In this document: positions 10,589 through 21,856 of the stretch, piece after piece
Layout: each line of letters opens with the position of its first letter
Numbering within the stretch: position 1 is the stretch's first letter
Assembly (NCBI GenBank): GCA_027600665.1
Contig: JADGJL010000137.1
Span: forward strand, 1 to 37,900
Direction: 5' to 3'
Length of the DNA stretch: 37,900 nucleotides
Source: Irineochytrium annulatum
Taxonomy: Eukaryota > Chytridiomycota > Chytridiomycetes > Chytridiales > Chytridiaceae
Translations under genes and position numbers: made by a program
Notes under the pieces: generated by a model
Told to the model about the DNA's origin: nothing
The model's database searches: none
Seen by the model: the letters and a program-made list of their open reading frames with translations, nothing else

Positions 10589-13500
10589 TTATCGACCTCC
10601 GCGGCTCTGCGAGTGCCCTCTACCGGGAGTAGATCCCCTATCAGAGCCAGAACCCCTTCCCGAAGGCAGTTGCCCTCTCGAAGTGCTGGAAGTTGCGAGA
10701 TTGCGGTTCCATGCCATCGAGGGAGGCGGGCGAGGCTGGAATGGCGGAGCAGTGCTCGCCCCGCGGCCACCGCCGCTCATTCCTGGCAACGCATTTAGCC
10801 AACTAGTCGGTATCTCATATCTAGTGGGCGGGTTTGCGGAAGGCTGATTGGTAACCTGCCCCGACGAACTATACAGCGACCCATAGGCGGACTGGTTTGT
10901 AGAAGTACTAGCACCGCCGTAGAGAGACGTGTTGGGTGTATACCCCCTGGTCTAAAACGGGCATTAATCCACCATAATATTAAAATTTTTTAACCTCTGT
11001 ATGTGATGAGTAACTCCGACTGCCTCCCGAGTTATAATTTGTCGTCCCGGGCGGCGAAATATCGTCATGACGTACCCGCTTGAAATCTGGTCGATAACTA
11101 TCCCGACCGCTATCCCGACCATAGCTATCCCGACCATCCCGATCCCGACCATTTTCCCGGCCGTTATCTCGACTACCATCGCGGTTATATTGCCGATTGT
11201 AACTCCCCCCGCCGTTTTGATACCGACTGTCGCTACCGCCATTGTACGACTGGGCGCTTCCAGGGTAAGGCGCGTAGTTGCCGTAGCCGTTTTGCGAGTT
11301 GTTCATATATCCCCCACCTCCCATGTAAGGGAGCCCGTCTGCGCCCACGGAAGACGGCGTATTGTTCTTAATCATACGTCCAGGAGCCCCACCTCGATAG
11401 TGGCCGCCGCGACCGCGGCCACGCCCCCCACGACTAGGCTTCCCACCCATGCGAACCCAGTAAACGTCCTCGCCATTTAAAAGTTTAGAAGGGAACTTCA
11501 CCGTCGAAAGTGTTCTAGACGGAAATATGTAACCAAGCGGCATCTGCGGCATGATATACACAGCGGATATGGCGTTGTTATCAGGCAAATCAGGTAAACC
11601 CTGGCTCGCTAAGGGCGATTCAAACGTCAGGCCAGGAATGCAAACTTGCGGGTCAGGAAGAACGGATCCCAGCATGCGATCCGACTCCTTCGCGTTAAGT
11701 AAAATCTCCTAAACAAACGAAGTCATTAGTCGCAAGTAAACGAATGTGAAATAACAGCATGGAATTTTACATCGTTTGAAATCCGCTTCCCGTACAAAGC
11801 ACACAAAGATTCGAATAATGTGGAGGACTTCCCGACAAAGATCACCTCGTTCCCAAGCGTATTTCTGGCGACTTCGGCATCTGTTAGGCCGCCATATAAA
11901 GGCTCCATCGCCTTAAACAACCTCTCTTCCTCAATAAAGGGCAACAGCGCGACACCTGAAAGAATATCAAAAAAGTACCACACGGAGTAAAAGGGGTAAG
12001 TCTTACCTTGCCAGGCATACTTCTTTCCATTCAAATCGATCGGAAATGTCAAAGGATAAAAGTCGATGATAGGGCTGTCGTCGTTCGTCATCAAAGGATG
12101 AAAAACAGAGGGGATATGCATCCTCGACGCGGCCGGAAGCACACCCATCAACTGCTCTATGGGCTTGAAAGGCTGCCCGAGATTGAAGGTGATATTAAGT
12201 TCGCCAATGAAGTCGAAATCTGCAGCAAATGGCGCATAGTGGTACGGGAAATACCACTGCCAAGATTGAACACCTTGGTAGTAGTACTTCAACACCCAGC
12301 AAAAGCCTTCCACGTATTTGGTGACGACGCTAAAAATAACGTTAAGACAGGGGACGCCTCAGCCACCATACTCTCGGATAAACTCCTTGTTGCTGGTTTC
12401 GACGTGAAACTTCTTCTCGTAATATCTTGTCTTCCATCCCGTCTCCCACAACCGAATGTTGTCTTCCGGCTCTGCGTCCGAGTCCTCATCCTTCTTCGGT
12501 TCGATTTTCATCGGGATGGGAACGTCAGCAACCGTCATCGTGTCGATGACCAGCTCGTCGTCCTCTGGCTCGTCCTCTTCCGGTGCAGCAACTATAGTCT
12601 CGACGACCGTTGACGGTTCAGGCTCGTCGTCGGGCGTAATATCGTCAGCCTTTCTCTTCGCTGGCACCGCCACTGGCGCGGTCGCAGTTCCGGCCTGGTC
12701 TGCGGTTGTAACAACGCTCATGGGAGACGAAGCACCTCCTAAACTCAGACGCAACGCTTCAGCTGCTGCTTTATTGGCATCATATATCGAAGAACCCTTT
12801 TGCTCATAATCGTTGGCCTTATTTAGACTCGCTCGGTCTTGTGGTGTCCATGTCGGGAGAGCGGCCATCGAATCCTGATAATCAGCCCGAGGCATCCTTT
12901 TCCGCTCGTCGCGCTCCTTCATGCGGGCATCGATCATCTTCCTTTCCGCCTTCCTCCGCTTCGCATTCTCTCGCTTCCGGTTTTCATCTTGCCTCCTCTT
13001 CATAAAGATCTCATCTTCCACTTGCCCGAGGTCCATAAGCAGCAATTGGACACGATGTAAATCAATGTCACCGGAGTCCGTGAGGTAACCTCCCCATTGG
13101 AACAAATTCTTTCTCCAAAGCTCGATAAGGCGATCAATGGCACCCTCGCGAATTTCGAGAGATGGCAAATGCGGCAGGAAATCGTTGCCAACAAAAAAGC
13201 ACAAAAACACCCAATCGTCAATTGCGCGATCGACATCCCACGCAAAAGGCAGGTTTTCCTCCTTCAATTCCGCCTCAAGGTATTCCCGCAAAACACTGAC
13301 GTGCAAGAAAACAAATGGTTTCTCAACATATGTCCCCTTCTCGTCATACTGGCCGGTCTTTTCCTTCTTCTTGCCTAATCAAAAATAGCGTCAGGCAAGC
13401 CCAAACGAGGGGCGGTGACCCCTCCGCTGTGAACAATCTGAAGTTCCACGAATGGGTACAGTTGAGTTACTTACCAGTACAGGCCGCAGCTTGGTGATCC

Positions 13501-14453
13501 GTTTGTCCGCAAATGAAGCATCCTTTGTTGTTGTTTTGATTCGCAAAAACGTCCTCTCGCAGGATCTTAAAATGCGGCTCGTGGGTCGCGAGCGCTAACA
13601 TAATAAGATCGGCATCAAGACCATACAGCACGTGAGACGTGTTCGGGTCGTACTCCGGGCAGCTGCGTTGCCGCCGAATGTAGTCCATAATTTTGTGCTC
13701 CCCTTCTCCGGGTACGCTCGCGTCAGAGAGAAGAACTTTAACCTAAATAACGTTAGAAAGACGCAAGTACGGAGAACAAACATACGTTTCGCCACGCCGG
13801 GTCGGAGTTTAATCTATCGCTGATATAGTAACGAAGAGCCACCGCCAAATTCGCCATAAACGGCGTCCCAGGAGTGATGCAGTTCGAGTCAAAAGTCTCC
13901 TTCTGCTCCTTCTCCGGCAACTTCTCGCCCCTGGCTTCCCACTCCTTCCGAATTTTCTCCTCCTCCATCGCCTTCTCGTATGCCTCTTGAGAAGCGCGGA
14001 AACGACGAGAACGTTGTTGATTCATTTTGGCTCTCGGCGCGACACCATCTTCAACCACAGTTATTCCAATTGGTCCTTATGTGGCGATCTTACCGATAGC
14101 CATGTAAAGAACTTTACGGGGCCTGATCATCCCCAAGATTCTGTCAATGTACTTGAAGATCTCCACCATCATTTCGTCCTCAGTAGAAGGCGCAGGCTGA
14201 CTTTGGCGGTTGGATACGGTCTCAACGTTAAGGGCTAATTAAAAATTACCTTGTCCTCTGGATGGCAACACGGGTGAATGATTCCGTTCATATCCAAATA
14301 AAGATTATCAAATTCAACGCCATTCGGATTCGGGGCCGTCATATCGACGGGCACCACCTGGCCATTAACATTTCTAGGAAGCTCCTCCACCACCTGCGAG
14401 GTGACCTTGGGATACTTCGTCGAGAGCCAGCGAAAGAGCGCAGGCACCCCCAT
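10589..14453 (-). CDS. RAT1: Nuclear 5'-3' exoribonuclease Rat1/Xrn2
   Basis: Nine exons: 14453-14250, 14196-14094, 14048-13786, 13742-13475, 13374-12372, 12329-12007, 11955-11771, 11708-10995 and 10951-10589, giving 1141 residues. [49 protein letters not shown] and [20 protein letters not shown] are diagnostic of XRN catalytic region 1. A CCHC zinc knuckle (C-x2-C-x4-H-x4-C, about 264-277) is the Rat1/Xrn2 type. Region 2 ([11 protein letters not shown]) follows, then [20 protein letters not shown]. The C-terminus is RGG-, GRD- and Tyr-rich and probably disordered. Rat1 degrades RNA after poly(A) cleavage to drive transcription termination and trims pre-rRNA; the family partner Rai1 is not in the window. 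Introns are 42-100 nt. The intron at 10952-10994 has a weak GTTAAA donor. Confidence 0.97.
11099..11150 (-). repeat. In-frame degenerate tandem repeat in the RAT1 C-terminal tail
   Basis: Four degenerate copies of a 10-15 nt unit containing TATCCCGACC (plus-strand reading) lie inside RAT1 exon 8. They encode the repeated Gly-Arg-Asp and Asp-Ser-Tyr-Gly elements of the disordered tail. Replication slippage is a likely origin. Confidence 0.7.
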
Positions 14454-14596
14454 CGAAAATCCTTATGATCTTCTAAGCGATCTCGTCTCGCCGTCTCGTG
14501 AGTCGTGTCGGTCGTTTAATTGATAGGAATGGTCCCTATATCGATATCGGTAGAGATCTCGCTTCGACGTCTCGTGATACGTTGGTAACTGGGCAG
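14454..14596. promoter_or_regulatory. RAT1/TIM21 divergent promoter
   Basis: 143 bp between the RAT1 ATG and the first in-frame TIM21 ATG. The TIM21 frame stays open leftwards to a GTG at 14498, but no ATG occurs there, so I leave this stretch non-coding. Confidence 0.5.
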
Positions 14597-15332
14597 ATGG
14601 CGCGTAGAGCAGTTGCGGAAAATCGTGGCTTGAAGCCTTGCGCAGTTGAGATGCTGTCGACAACTGGTCTTCGACCAACCACCTGTGGATCTTTGCGAGT
14701 CCCTTTCCGGCGGCCGCGATATGTTCGGTGTGCGAGCAAGTTGCCTACGGCGAGGAATGGCTCCCGGCCGCGTTGGGACCAGATGAGCACCGGGGAAAAG
14801 GTCAAGACGACCGCGAAGAACACTGGATATCTCGGCGTGATCGTGGTCGGAGCCACTGCTCTTGTGCTGGCTCTGTCGTATACTGGCACGACGCTCCTCG
14901 AAGATGTTCGTTCTTGTCGGCCTTTTTCCTTGGACTCATTTCACACTGCAGTGGCGCGTCGAGTCGTTACATAACGACGTCATGAAGCGGTTGCATGCAA
15001 GCGAGAAGGTCACTGGATGCCTTGGCTCTCCGATGAAAAGTCACGGCGATCCTGGACGGCGTGGGAAGGGGACGCAAGTCACGCGGCATTTCGTGACGGA
15101 GGCAGGGGTTGAGAAGATGAAGATGGCGTTCTATGTGGTGGGGCCAACGGGGAGAAAGGGCGTCGTGCATGTGGAGCAGCGAAAGGATGAGAATGGGGAA
15201 TGGGACTTCTACACTCTGCACGTCGATGTACAAGGGTTTACGCGGATGTACGTGATCGACAAGAGGGAGGTGCCGCTGAAAGTTAAGAAGAGTTGGGCGT
15301 GGGGTCGGGGTTTGCTGAAGAAGGGAGGGTAG
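14597..15332 (+). CDS. TIM21: TIM21-like subunit of the mitochondrial TIM23 translocase
   Basis: Two exons, 14597-14905 and 14952-15332, give 229 residues from the first in-frame ATG. An Arg/Ser/Thr-rich presequence lacking acidic residues over residues 19-60 is followed by one transmembrane helix (about 77-98, YLGVIVVGATALVLALSYTG). The soluble intermembrane-space domain has LHNDVMKRLHASEKV, GSPMKSHGD, VTRHFVTEAG and a C-terminal LHVDVQGFTRMYVID, all in Tim21 order. TIM21 tethers TIM23 to the TOM complex and to respiratory-chain assembly. The next ATG at 14651 (MLSTTGLRP...) also makes a convincing presequence start. The 46-nt intron has a weak donor (GTTCGT) but restores frame. The 7TM gene follows in the same direction after 84 bp. 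Confidence 0.88.
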
Positions 15333-15416
15333 TTGAATACAAATAGAGAATGTTGCTGGAGCTTGTTCCAAGGTGGCTTGAGCGTTGTCACACAACCAGA
15401 GTGAGCTCCAACTCTC

Positions 15417-17353
15417 ATGAGGCGGCCATCAAGGCCGGCATTGCTGTCGTCAACGTTGCGATGGATCACTGCTCTTCTGATTCTGCAAGTCGCTGAAGCC
15501 ATCATCATCGGCCCGACTCCATTCACTCTCAACATCACAGACAGCGATGGCGATGCTGTCCTGGAGGTCCAGGATCCCCCATTCGGGTTCCTGAAGGGCG
15601 GCAGCATGGATGTGTCCGTCACCGACATTCAATACTCATCTGACGTCGGCATCGAGCCTGCATCAGCGGCGAGTTCTTCGTGGCTCTTCGTCTGCCGTGA
15701 CTCCGTTGTGCCGATAAACAGCATTGCCAGCAACAACTCGGTCAATCTGGACGTGTGCTCTCGTTATACCGACGGAATCAAGAAACCGGACACGAACTGC
15801 ATCTTTTTTCAGAGCTTCCACGACCTCACGAATCAGTCAACCAAGACTTCCTTCGAAGTCACACTGATCCTGCCGGATGCTGACGTGTACAACTCGTTTG
15901 CGATCCTCTGCAATGTACGGAACTCGTCAACAAATGTTTCCGCGAGCGGTGTGCTGTTGGCGACGTTCACGAACCCGGGACCTTCCTACACTCGACACCT
16001 CAACTCGGCCCAGATCCCGGCGCTATATTGCTATGTTGGGTTTTCTTGCCTTTGGACCGTCGCATTGATCTGTTGGCTCGCCAACCGGTTGACTTTCCCT
16101 ACGGTATTTGATTTTCCCTTGGTGTCATATTTATCGTGGGGTAGATGAAGAATCAGCTTCATACGTGCATGACATTCGTGCCGTTGTCCTTCTTGATGAA
16201 TGATGCTCTCACTGCTTTAATTTACGTATCACTCGGTTTGCAAGGTTTGAATACTTTGAAGAATGCGTAAAACTAATTCGTCCTCGTATCAGGCACGCAA
16301 CCGACCGCGTTAAATACGCTCAAGTTCTTCGTGATTACGTTCTATGTGGTGACCCTCTACACAACTTTGATGTTGATGGCGAAAGGGTGGTATGTCGTTC
16401 GCCTGCGCCTTTCGCCTGTGGAGAAGCGAACTATCGGCGGTATGTGGTGGGCGGTGCTTTTAACTTAATTGTCCAGCTTACTCTTTGAATTTACACAGGT
16501 AACGCAATCTTTGTTGCCCTCGGTTATATCTTCTTCCTCAGTATCCAATCCGGAGCGGTGGTATGCTATTGCATAACAGAATGTACCAGCTAAAGCACGA
16601 CTACTCTCAGATCGCTCTCACCATCTTTATGATTACCTCCTACGTTTACATGTACTGGTGCCTCCGCACGAACATGGACGCGTTGAGGGGATACATCGAC
16701 ACTCTAAAAGTCCGGTTGCCAGACCTACCCGCCTCTGCAACCGGGGAACGGCCTTCGTCGGTGTCTGGGCTGTCGGTACGGGAACGGCCCGAAGCGGGGG
16801 TTTCGCCGGGTGGGGCGGTTGCGACGGCTTCGATGTTTCGGTTGGCCAAGAGGGTGGTAACCGCATTTAGACCTCCGGCGGCGCCGGAAGGACTTGTAGA
16901 GTTTTCGTCGCTGGGAGCCGACTGGAATTTGGTGTATGCGTACGAGCAGAAGCTATGGATGATGAGGTGACACGATCTCATCAACACATGCCTTATATTT
17001 ACTGTTTACGTTGCAGAATGACCCATCGGATCATTACCTACTTCTCCCTTACAAGTTTCCTCATGCTCGCGCTGACCTTTTTTAACGCGTTTGCCTACAC
17101 CTCTGGCCAGGTTGCAGTCGAGCAATCGTTTCTTCTCGTCGGCTTCTTCTGGATGGCGTTGACGTACAGGTTGAGAGATCCAGCGCAGAAGGTTGTTGTC
17201 CCGATGTGGGTGGCCGACGGTTCGGGGCGGAGACAAATGTCCCGATTTGCCCAGCCTGAGCCGGAGACTGATCTAAGACCAGCGCCGACAGATGCTGCGA
17301 CGCGAAGGCGGCGGAGAGTGTTCTTATCATGGATTCGTAGACGATCGCGCTAG
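15417..17353 (+). CDS. Seven-transmembrane GOST/LU7TM-like membrane protein
   Basis: Six exons: 15417-16103, 16145-16244, 16293-16439, 16499-16560, 16611-16966 and 17017-17353, giving 562 residues. An N-terminal hydrophobic signal (about 14-28) precedes a roughly 175-residue lumenal domain with several N-x-S/T sites and four or more cysteines. Seven hydrophobic helices follow, starting at IPALYCYVGFSCLWTVALIC and ending near FLLVGFFWMALTYRL. This layout (signal peptide, extracellular fold, 7TM) fits the GPR107/GPR108/TMEM87 'lung seven-transmembrane' group, which works in Golgi and endosomal trafficking, but I see no single diagnostic motif. A long loop between helices 5 and 6 is Pro/Ala/Ser-rich, and the tail is strongly basic (RRRRVF...RRRSR). 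The 50-nt intron 16561-16610 is needed to keep frame. Confidence 0.72.
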
Positions 17354-17860
17354 CATACCGTCGCTTTTTATTTCATATGTAACTTTGTGTTTACTATATT
17401 TTCCTGCATATCTACCTCCCCGTCTGACGTTAAAGATATGTGAAACTTAAAAGCATAAATTACAGCAGCTCGTATATCGAATTGAAATCGTTGTTTTACT
17501 ATGTGCGATCCAAAGAAAGACGGGCGATAGGAATAAGGGATAAATATATCGCGGGCACTGCAGCCCAAGCGCTCATCTTTGATAAAAAAGGAAGAAGAAA
17601 GAGGGAATGTGAAAGATACATAAATAGTTGAAGGCTAAGCAAAGGGAAAGGAGAAACAAGCGACTATCTCGGATACAAAACAATAATAGGCGGTTAGGCA
17701 AAAATATCTCGGATACAATAATAATAGGCGGTCAAAGACAAAGCGACAATAAAGATAAGCGGTGAGGCACGGACCATCTCGATACAGAAATAAAAACAGG
17801 CGGTTAAGCAACTATTGAATATCGACAGATGTGCGGGAAATCTAAAAACAGTAGCATATA
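17354..17860. other. Tail-to-tail intergenic region with short repeats
   Basis: 507 bp between the stop codons of the 7TM gene and the convergent zinc-module gene. It is AT- and purine-rich and contains the degenerate repeats listed at 17665-17811. No coding signal is visible. Confidence 0.6.
17665..17811. repeat. Degenerate direct repeats with a TATCTCGGATACA head and AGGCGGTTAGGCA tail
   Basis: Heads occur at 17665, 17705 and, degenerate, 17775. Tails resembling ATAGGCGGTTAGGCA occur near 17687, 17727, 17756 and 17798. The first two units are exactly 40 bp apart. Later units are degenerate or partial. They lie in the presumed 3' UTR shared by two convergent genes. Confidence 0.8.
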
Positions 17861-20563
17861 TCAAATCGTGTCAAACAAAGTGCAATTGCGCTCGCGATGG
17901 TCGGGCATGCCGCAGCGAAGGCAGGCGTGACGGAATCGGCAACGATCTAAAAACAAAGTTGGTTTTGATTAAAACCAAGTCGATGAAAGTCCAGAAAAAC
18001 ACCATATACTCACTGTCCTCAACCTCACACTTGAAGTTGTTGTAATCCCTGCAAATCGTCTTCCTCTCAGCATCGCTCAACAAGCTCCCATTTACGCCCC
18101 TAAAGCCCGACAGCACCATAGCATGCGGGTCATCAGGCCTGAGCCTCTTGGCGGCGCGCTCCATGTCCATGGCGGCGAGGAGCTGCATCTGCGGATTACC
18201 CTGCATTTGCATCTGCTGCTGCATGTGGTGGAACTGCTGGTTGTGGTGGTGTCCCATCTGGCTATTGGGTCTCATCTGCTGCTGCTGCGCTGCCGAGGCC
18301 GCGGCGGCAGCGGCCGCCGCCGCTAGGTGCATCGGATGCGGCTGAACGATGCCCATACCCATCATGACGGAGGGGTGGACGGAGGCTTGGGGCAGGGTGT
18401 AGGTCGAGAGCGGTTGAAGAGATTGTTGGGTTTGGATAGGGACGCTGGGGTAACCCATCGGCATGACGGCGTTGTTCTGGACGGAAGGGACAATTGCGGT
18501 CGAGTTCACGTTGTTGTTGTTGTTGTTGTTGTTGATGTTGCTGGTATTGTTACCCGACGCGGCGGCGGCGGCAGCTGCAGCCTGGTTGATCTGGAGCTCG
18601 AGGCGGACCAAGTCGCCCTCAACAAAGCCTTCGGAGCGGCGGCGCTTAATGTACTCAGATAGGTAGTTGTCGAGGTTCTCAGGGCAGATGATAGAGGGGT
18701 GGGAGGTACCGCAACGGATGCACTCGTGAAGGCGACGGCAGTCAACGATCCGGCAGGTGCCAGCCGAGTTCCAAGCTGCAGAAATAACGTAAGATTTTCC
18801 GCCAGAGCGATACACCGCTTATGTGTACTAACCAAAGCAGAACTCAGCGCCGCCGAGAGGTCGAATGGGGCAAGTCCGCAGAGTGTGGTCACGAGACGCG
18901 CACCGCAGACAGCGGTGTTCACGGTGGCAGGCGGACATGCACTCTGTCAACATACAAGGTTAGCAACACGAAGGCGAAAAAGCTGAACAGCTGGAGCTCA
19001 CCCTCCATATTCCACTTCACGCAAACGTTCCTGTCCTTCTTGCACAGAATGACCGGGTGTGGCCCCGCGCATCGGATGCAGACGTGCAGGCAGCTACAGT
19101 CGCTCGGCGCGTTCTGGCACTGACCGCGCTGGAAAGCGATGCAAGCCGACGGCCTCCCCGCATGGGCGTCCCCGCACAGCGTCTGAGGCGATCCCGTGGT
19201 TGCGCAGTCGAACCGAGCCGCGGCGGTGGTGTCGACGCACAAGGGCTGGGTCGTGGTCGGGCTCGTCTGCAAGTCCTCGCCGTCGGCCGGGGAAGTGGTC
19301 CTGGCACGCTTGAGGTTGATGGCGGCGTCCGGGTCCGCCTTATAAAACAAGCGCTCCTCCTCAGACTGTGCCGCCGTCTTGTTACCCACGGGCCTGTCCC
19401 ATTCGTCCAAGTCACGGTCGATGCTGCTGATGATCGAGAGGGGTATGCTGCGCGGCGGGGTAGTCGAGGGCGAGACGTTCGAGGAGGCGTTCGAGGATCG
19501 GACCGGCGGCGCGGGCTTCTCGGTACCCATGAGACGAAGCGCGTTGAGTCTGTTCCCGCCGTCTCGAATACGCGCGTTCAGGGAGTCGATCCTGGCGGCG
19601 AGGTACCGTATGATGCTCTGGACCTCGTGTCTCTCCTGCAAGGCCATCTCCAGCTCGGCTTTCCGCTCGCGCTTGACCCTCTGGGCCTCCTGGAGAGCTT
19701 TGAGGGCCCGCGCGCACTCCATCTCAGTTTGGTGCGACTGGGCCTCGTACGACTGGAGCTCCTTCGTCGTCAGCATATGCTCGAGCTCGAGCGTCTTGTG
19801 CAGCGTCGTCTCGACCTCGAGGCGGAGCTGGCGACCCTCTCCAGTGCTAAGTCCCGCGTCCGACGTTTTGCGCTCGATGACCTCGGGCTCCTTGGCCGTC
19901 TGCTCCGAGTCCAGGTCGGCCTCGGCCGCGTGGCAGTCGGACCCATGCTCGTGCAAGTGTCCGTGGCCGCAGGGGCGCGGGAGCGAGCCGACGCTGCCGC
20001 GGTGGTCGAAGAGGCTGTAGGTCTCGAATGGCGCGGCTGCCGAAGTCGTGGTCGAGCGGCGCGCGTCGGCAGCGCCTGGAGAGACGGTCCCGACGCTAGA
20101 CACCGTACGCTCGGTCTCAGCCGGGTGGGATTGGAACGCGTGGTTGTCTGCAGAGTCCTTCGCGTCGGCATTAGATCCTACAATGCCCTTAAGTGACTAC
20201 GTTTGAAAGAGGTAAGTTATGACGGTGAGTGCTGACAAGTGGGGAGAGCGACATACCTGCATGATCATCACCAACTCCTCGTTTGAAGCCGTTCGGAGGT
20301 TCTCCGGGTCCAAAGACTTAGCGACCGCGCGAAGGGCGTCATCGTCAACCTTGCGGTCGCCAACGGAAGCCTCGGCATTCGCGTTGGCGTGGTCACGGGC
20401 CGGAGAGGACGCATCCATCGGGCTGCATGAACGAATCGAGCCGGCTAGCTTGTCCGTTCGACCGACGGGGGTGGGCATCATTGTTCTATAATTCATAACC
20501 AACGTTAGTACGCGTTGTAGACCAGCCGGCAAAGAATAGGTGGACTCACAATGTGCCCAACAT
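17861..20563 (-). CDS. Protein with four composite CCCH+CCHC zinc modules, coiled coil and poly-Asn/Ala/Gln tracts
   Basis: Six exons: 20563-20550, 20485-20257, 20196-19002, 18943-18833, 18775-18014 and 17946-17861, giving 798 residues. Exon 1 is only 14 nt; its intron has GTGAGT, TACTAAC and TAG signals and joins in frame. Residues about 120-150 are His/Cys-rich (GHGHLHEHGSDCH). A coiled coil spans about 170-290. Four zinc modules follow at about 433-466, 473-504, 515-547 and 758-792. Each reads C-x7-8-C-x3-6-C-x3-H-x-C-x2-C-x3-4-H-x4-C. Modules 1-3 are contiguous; the fourth is at the extreme C-terminus after roughly 210 residues of Ala, Asn, Gln, Met and His-rich low complexity. The composition suggests an RNA- or DNA-binding regulator, but I know no named family with this array. 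Introns inside modules 2, 3 and 4 are all phase 1. Confidence 0.87.
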
Positions 20564-21856
20564 CCTGATGTAATATCGAGAAGGACAGTACGACTACTTC
20601 AAGAGACGGGTTGGGCGGATAACTGACGCGGTCGGCCAAGGGCTGCTGTCACGCGTCGAACAAGAAGGAATAACGAGCAAACTAAAGGCAAGCAGCATGT
20701 TAGCAAAGAGCAGGCGGTCGCTGGACGAGAAATCGTGGGGGCCTCACAATGAACTAAGAAAAGGCGAAGGCGAACCGAAGAGAAGGGGTGAGGAGGACGG
20801 ACGCCGATAGATTGCAGGTTGCGTGAAGTAGCAATGAGGTGCGGGGACTGGGGGCCTTATATGATGTGGGCGGCCGGGTCGGATGTTGGTTCTGGAGGCC
20901 AGTGTCGGAGTCGGACCGCAGGACCTTGTCCTAGCTATCCCTGTCCTACTTCAACGGACAGCTTTGGTCCCCTGCAGGGGAGGATAGTTTTCGGCAACGC
21001 CGGCGCGTCGAACGCAAAGCGACCCTGGTCTCTCCCCTGGTCGCCATTCAGAGCCCGCCGAGCCCGCTCGCCAGCAGTGTGGCGAGTACAAGCCTGGACT
21101 GCGCGCGTCGTGGGCGAGAAACGTGCACCCTGGCCACACCCAGCCGCTGCACCCAAACCCCTGGTCTCTCGGGCAGGTTTCACTGCGGGCTGCGCGATTG
21201 ACAGGAGACGAACGACACAGTCCGAGAATCGCCACCTCGATTTTCCAAATACTAACTTCAAAGCTGCTTGCCTGAAAGCAGCTTGTCGGTAATTTGGACA
21301 GCGTTAATTCTAATGGTACTCGTGACCCATCCTGGCCCATCATGAGTCCAAACATCTCACCCAGCATCCAGAGAGGGTAAGAAGTTTAGCCTGTGGGGAA
21401 CTTACTTCCACCAGTAAGATGTCGAGGGTCTGCATGACCTTGGACGCGTTTATCGGTTGTTACTAAGGGTGAGGGGCCTCTGGTATCCTCACCGCCTAGT
21501 ATTGGTCTGCCTGCGTATTAGTAGTGCCTTGACCACAATATTTTGATGAATACTGGATGAGAAGTGCGCTGTCGCTGGTTAAAGTGTTGTGTTCTTGTGT
21601 CTGTTCTTTTAAAAAAAACTGGTACTTTCTTCGCGGTCACTCCGCCTCGGTTCAACAGTTCAAAACATTATGATTATGTTGCTAACAAGACCAGAAAAAA
21701 AGATTGACTGTTTACGCTTATGAAGTTGCAGTATTTTTGCATGAATCACCACACAGAGCCTACCCAGTTTCAAAAACAAACCCTCCAATACGTGCAAATG
21801 CCATCCGTTGCACAGCAGGAACCGGAACAGGGAGACGAGATAATCAGCACGCAAGA
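20564..21856. other. Long intergenic region upstream of the zinc-module gene
   Basis: 1.29 kb between the zinc-module gene start and the ISA1 stop codon. A GC-rich block lies at about 20870-21240, followed by AT-rich DNA. Open frames on both strands at 20819-21367 show no recognisable domain, and I do not call them. A nested inverted repeat is listed separately. The region probably holds the zinc-module promoter and the ISA1 3' UTR, but its length would also allow a non-coding RNA gene. Confidence 0.55.
21244..21298. repeat. Nested inverted repeat
   Basis: Inner arms AAGCTGCTT (21261-21269) and AAGCAGCTT (21276-21284) form a perfect 9-bp stem with a 6-nt loop. Outer arms TCCAAAT (21244-21250) and ATTTGGA (21292-21298) flank it. 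The RNA or cruciform would be a two-tier hairpin. Function unknown. Confidence 0.7.

Noticed and set aside
11067..11480. Hydrophobic-looking frame rich in Ile, Pro and Thr
   Set aside because: It is the antisense of the GRD/RGG repeat tail of RAT1, and the repetitive hydrophobicity is a by-product of that repeat.
14498..14596. Extension of TIM21 to an upstream start
   Set aside because: The upstream start would be GTG, which is not expected for a nuclear gene, and the added residues do not look like a presequence.
16561..16579. Frameshift or 19-nt intron in the 7TM gene
   Set aside because: A 50-nt intron at 16561-16610 with a CTCTCAG acceptor restores the frame without either.
19057..20196. 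379-codon open frame on the plus strand antisense to the zinc-module gene
   Set aside because: It mirrors a GC-rich, coding-verified exon on the other strand, is Arg/Leu/Val-biased, and has no domain.
20819..21367. Open frames on both strands in the long intergenic block
   Set aside because: No recognised motif, biased composition, and no splice-consistent extension; GC-rich DNA gives such frames by chance.
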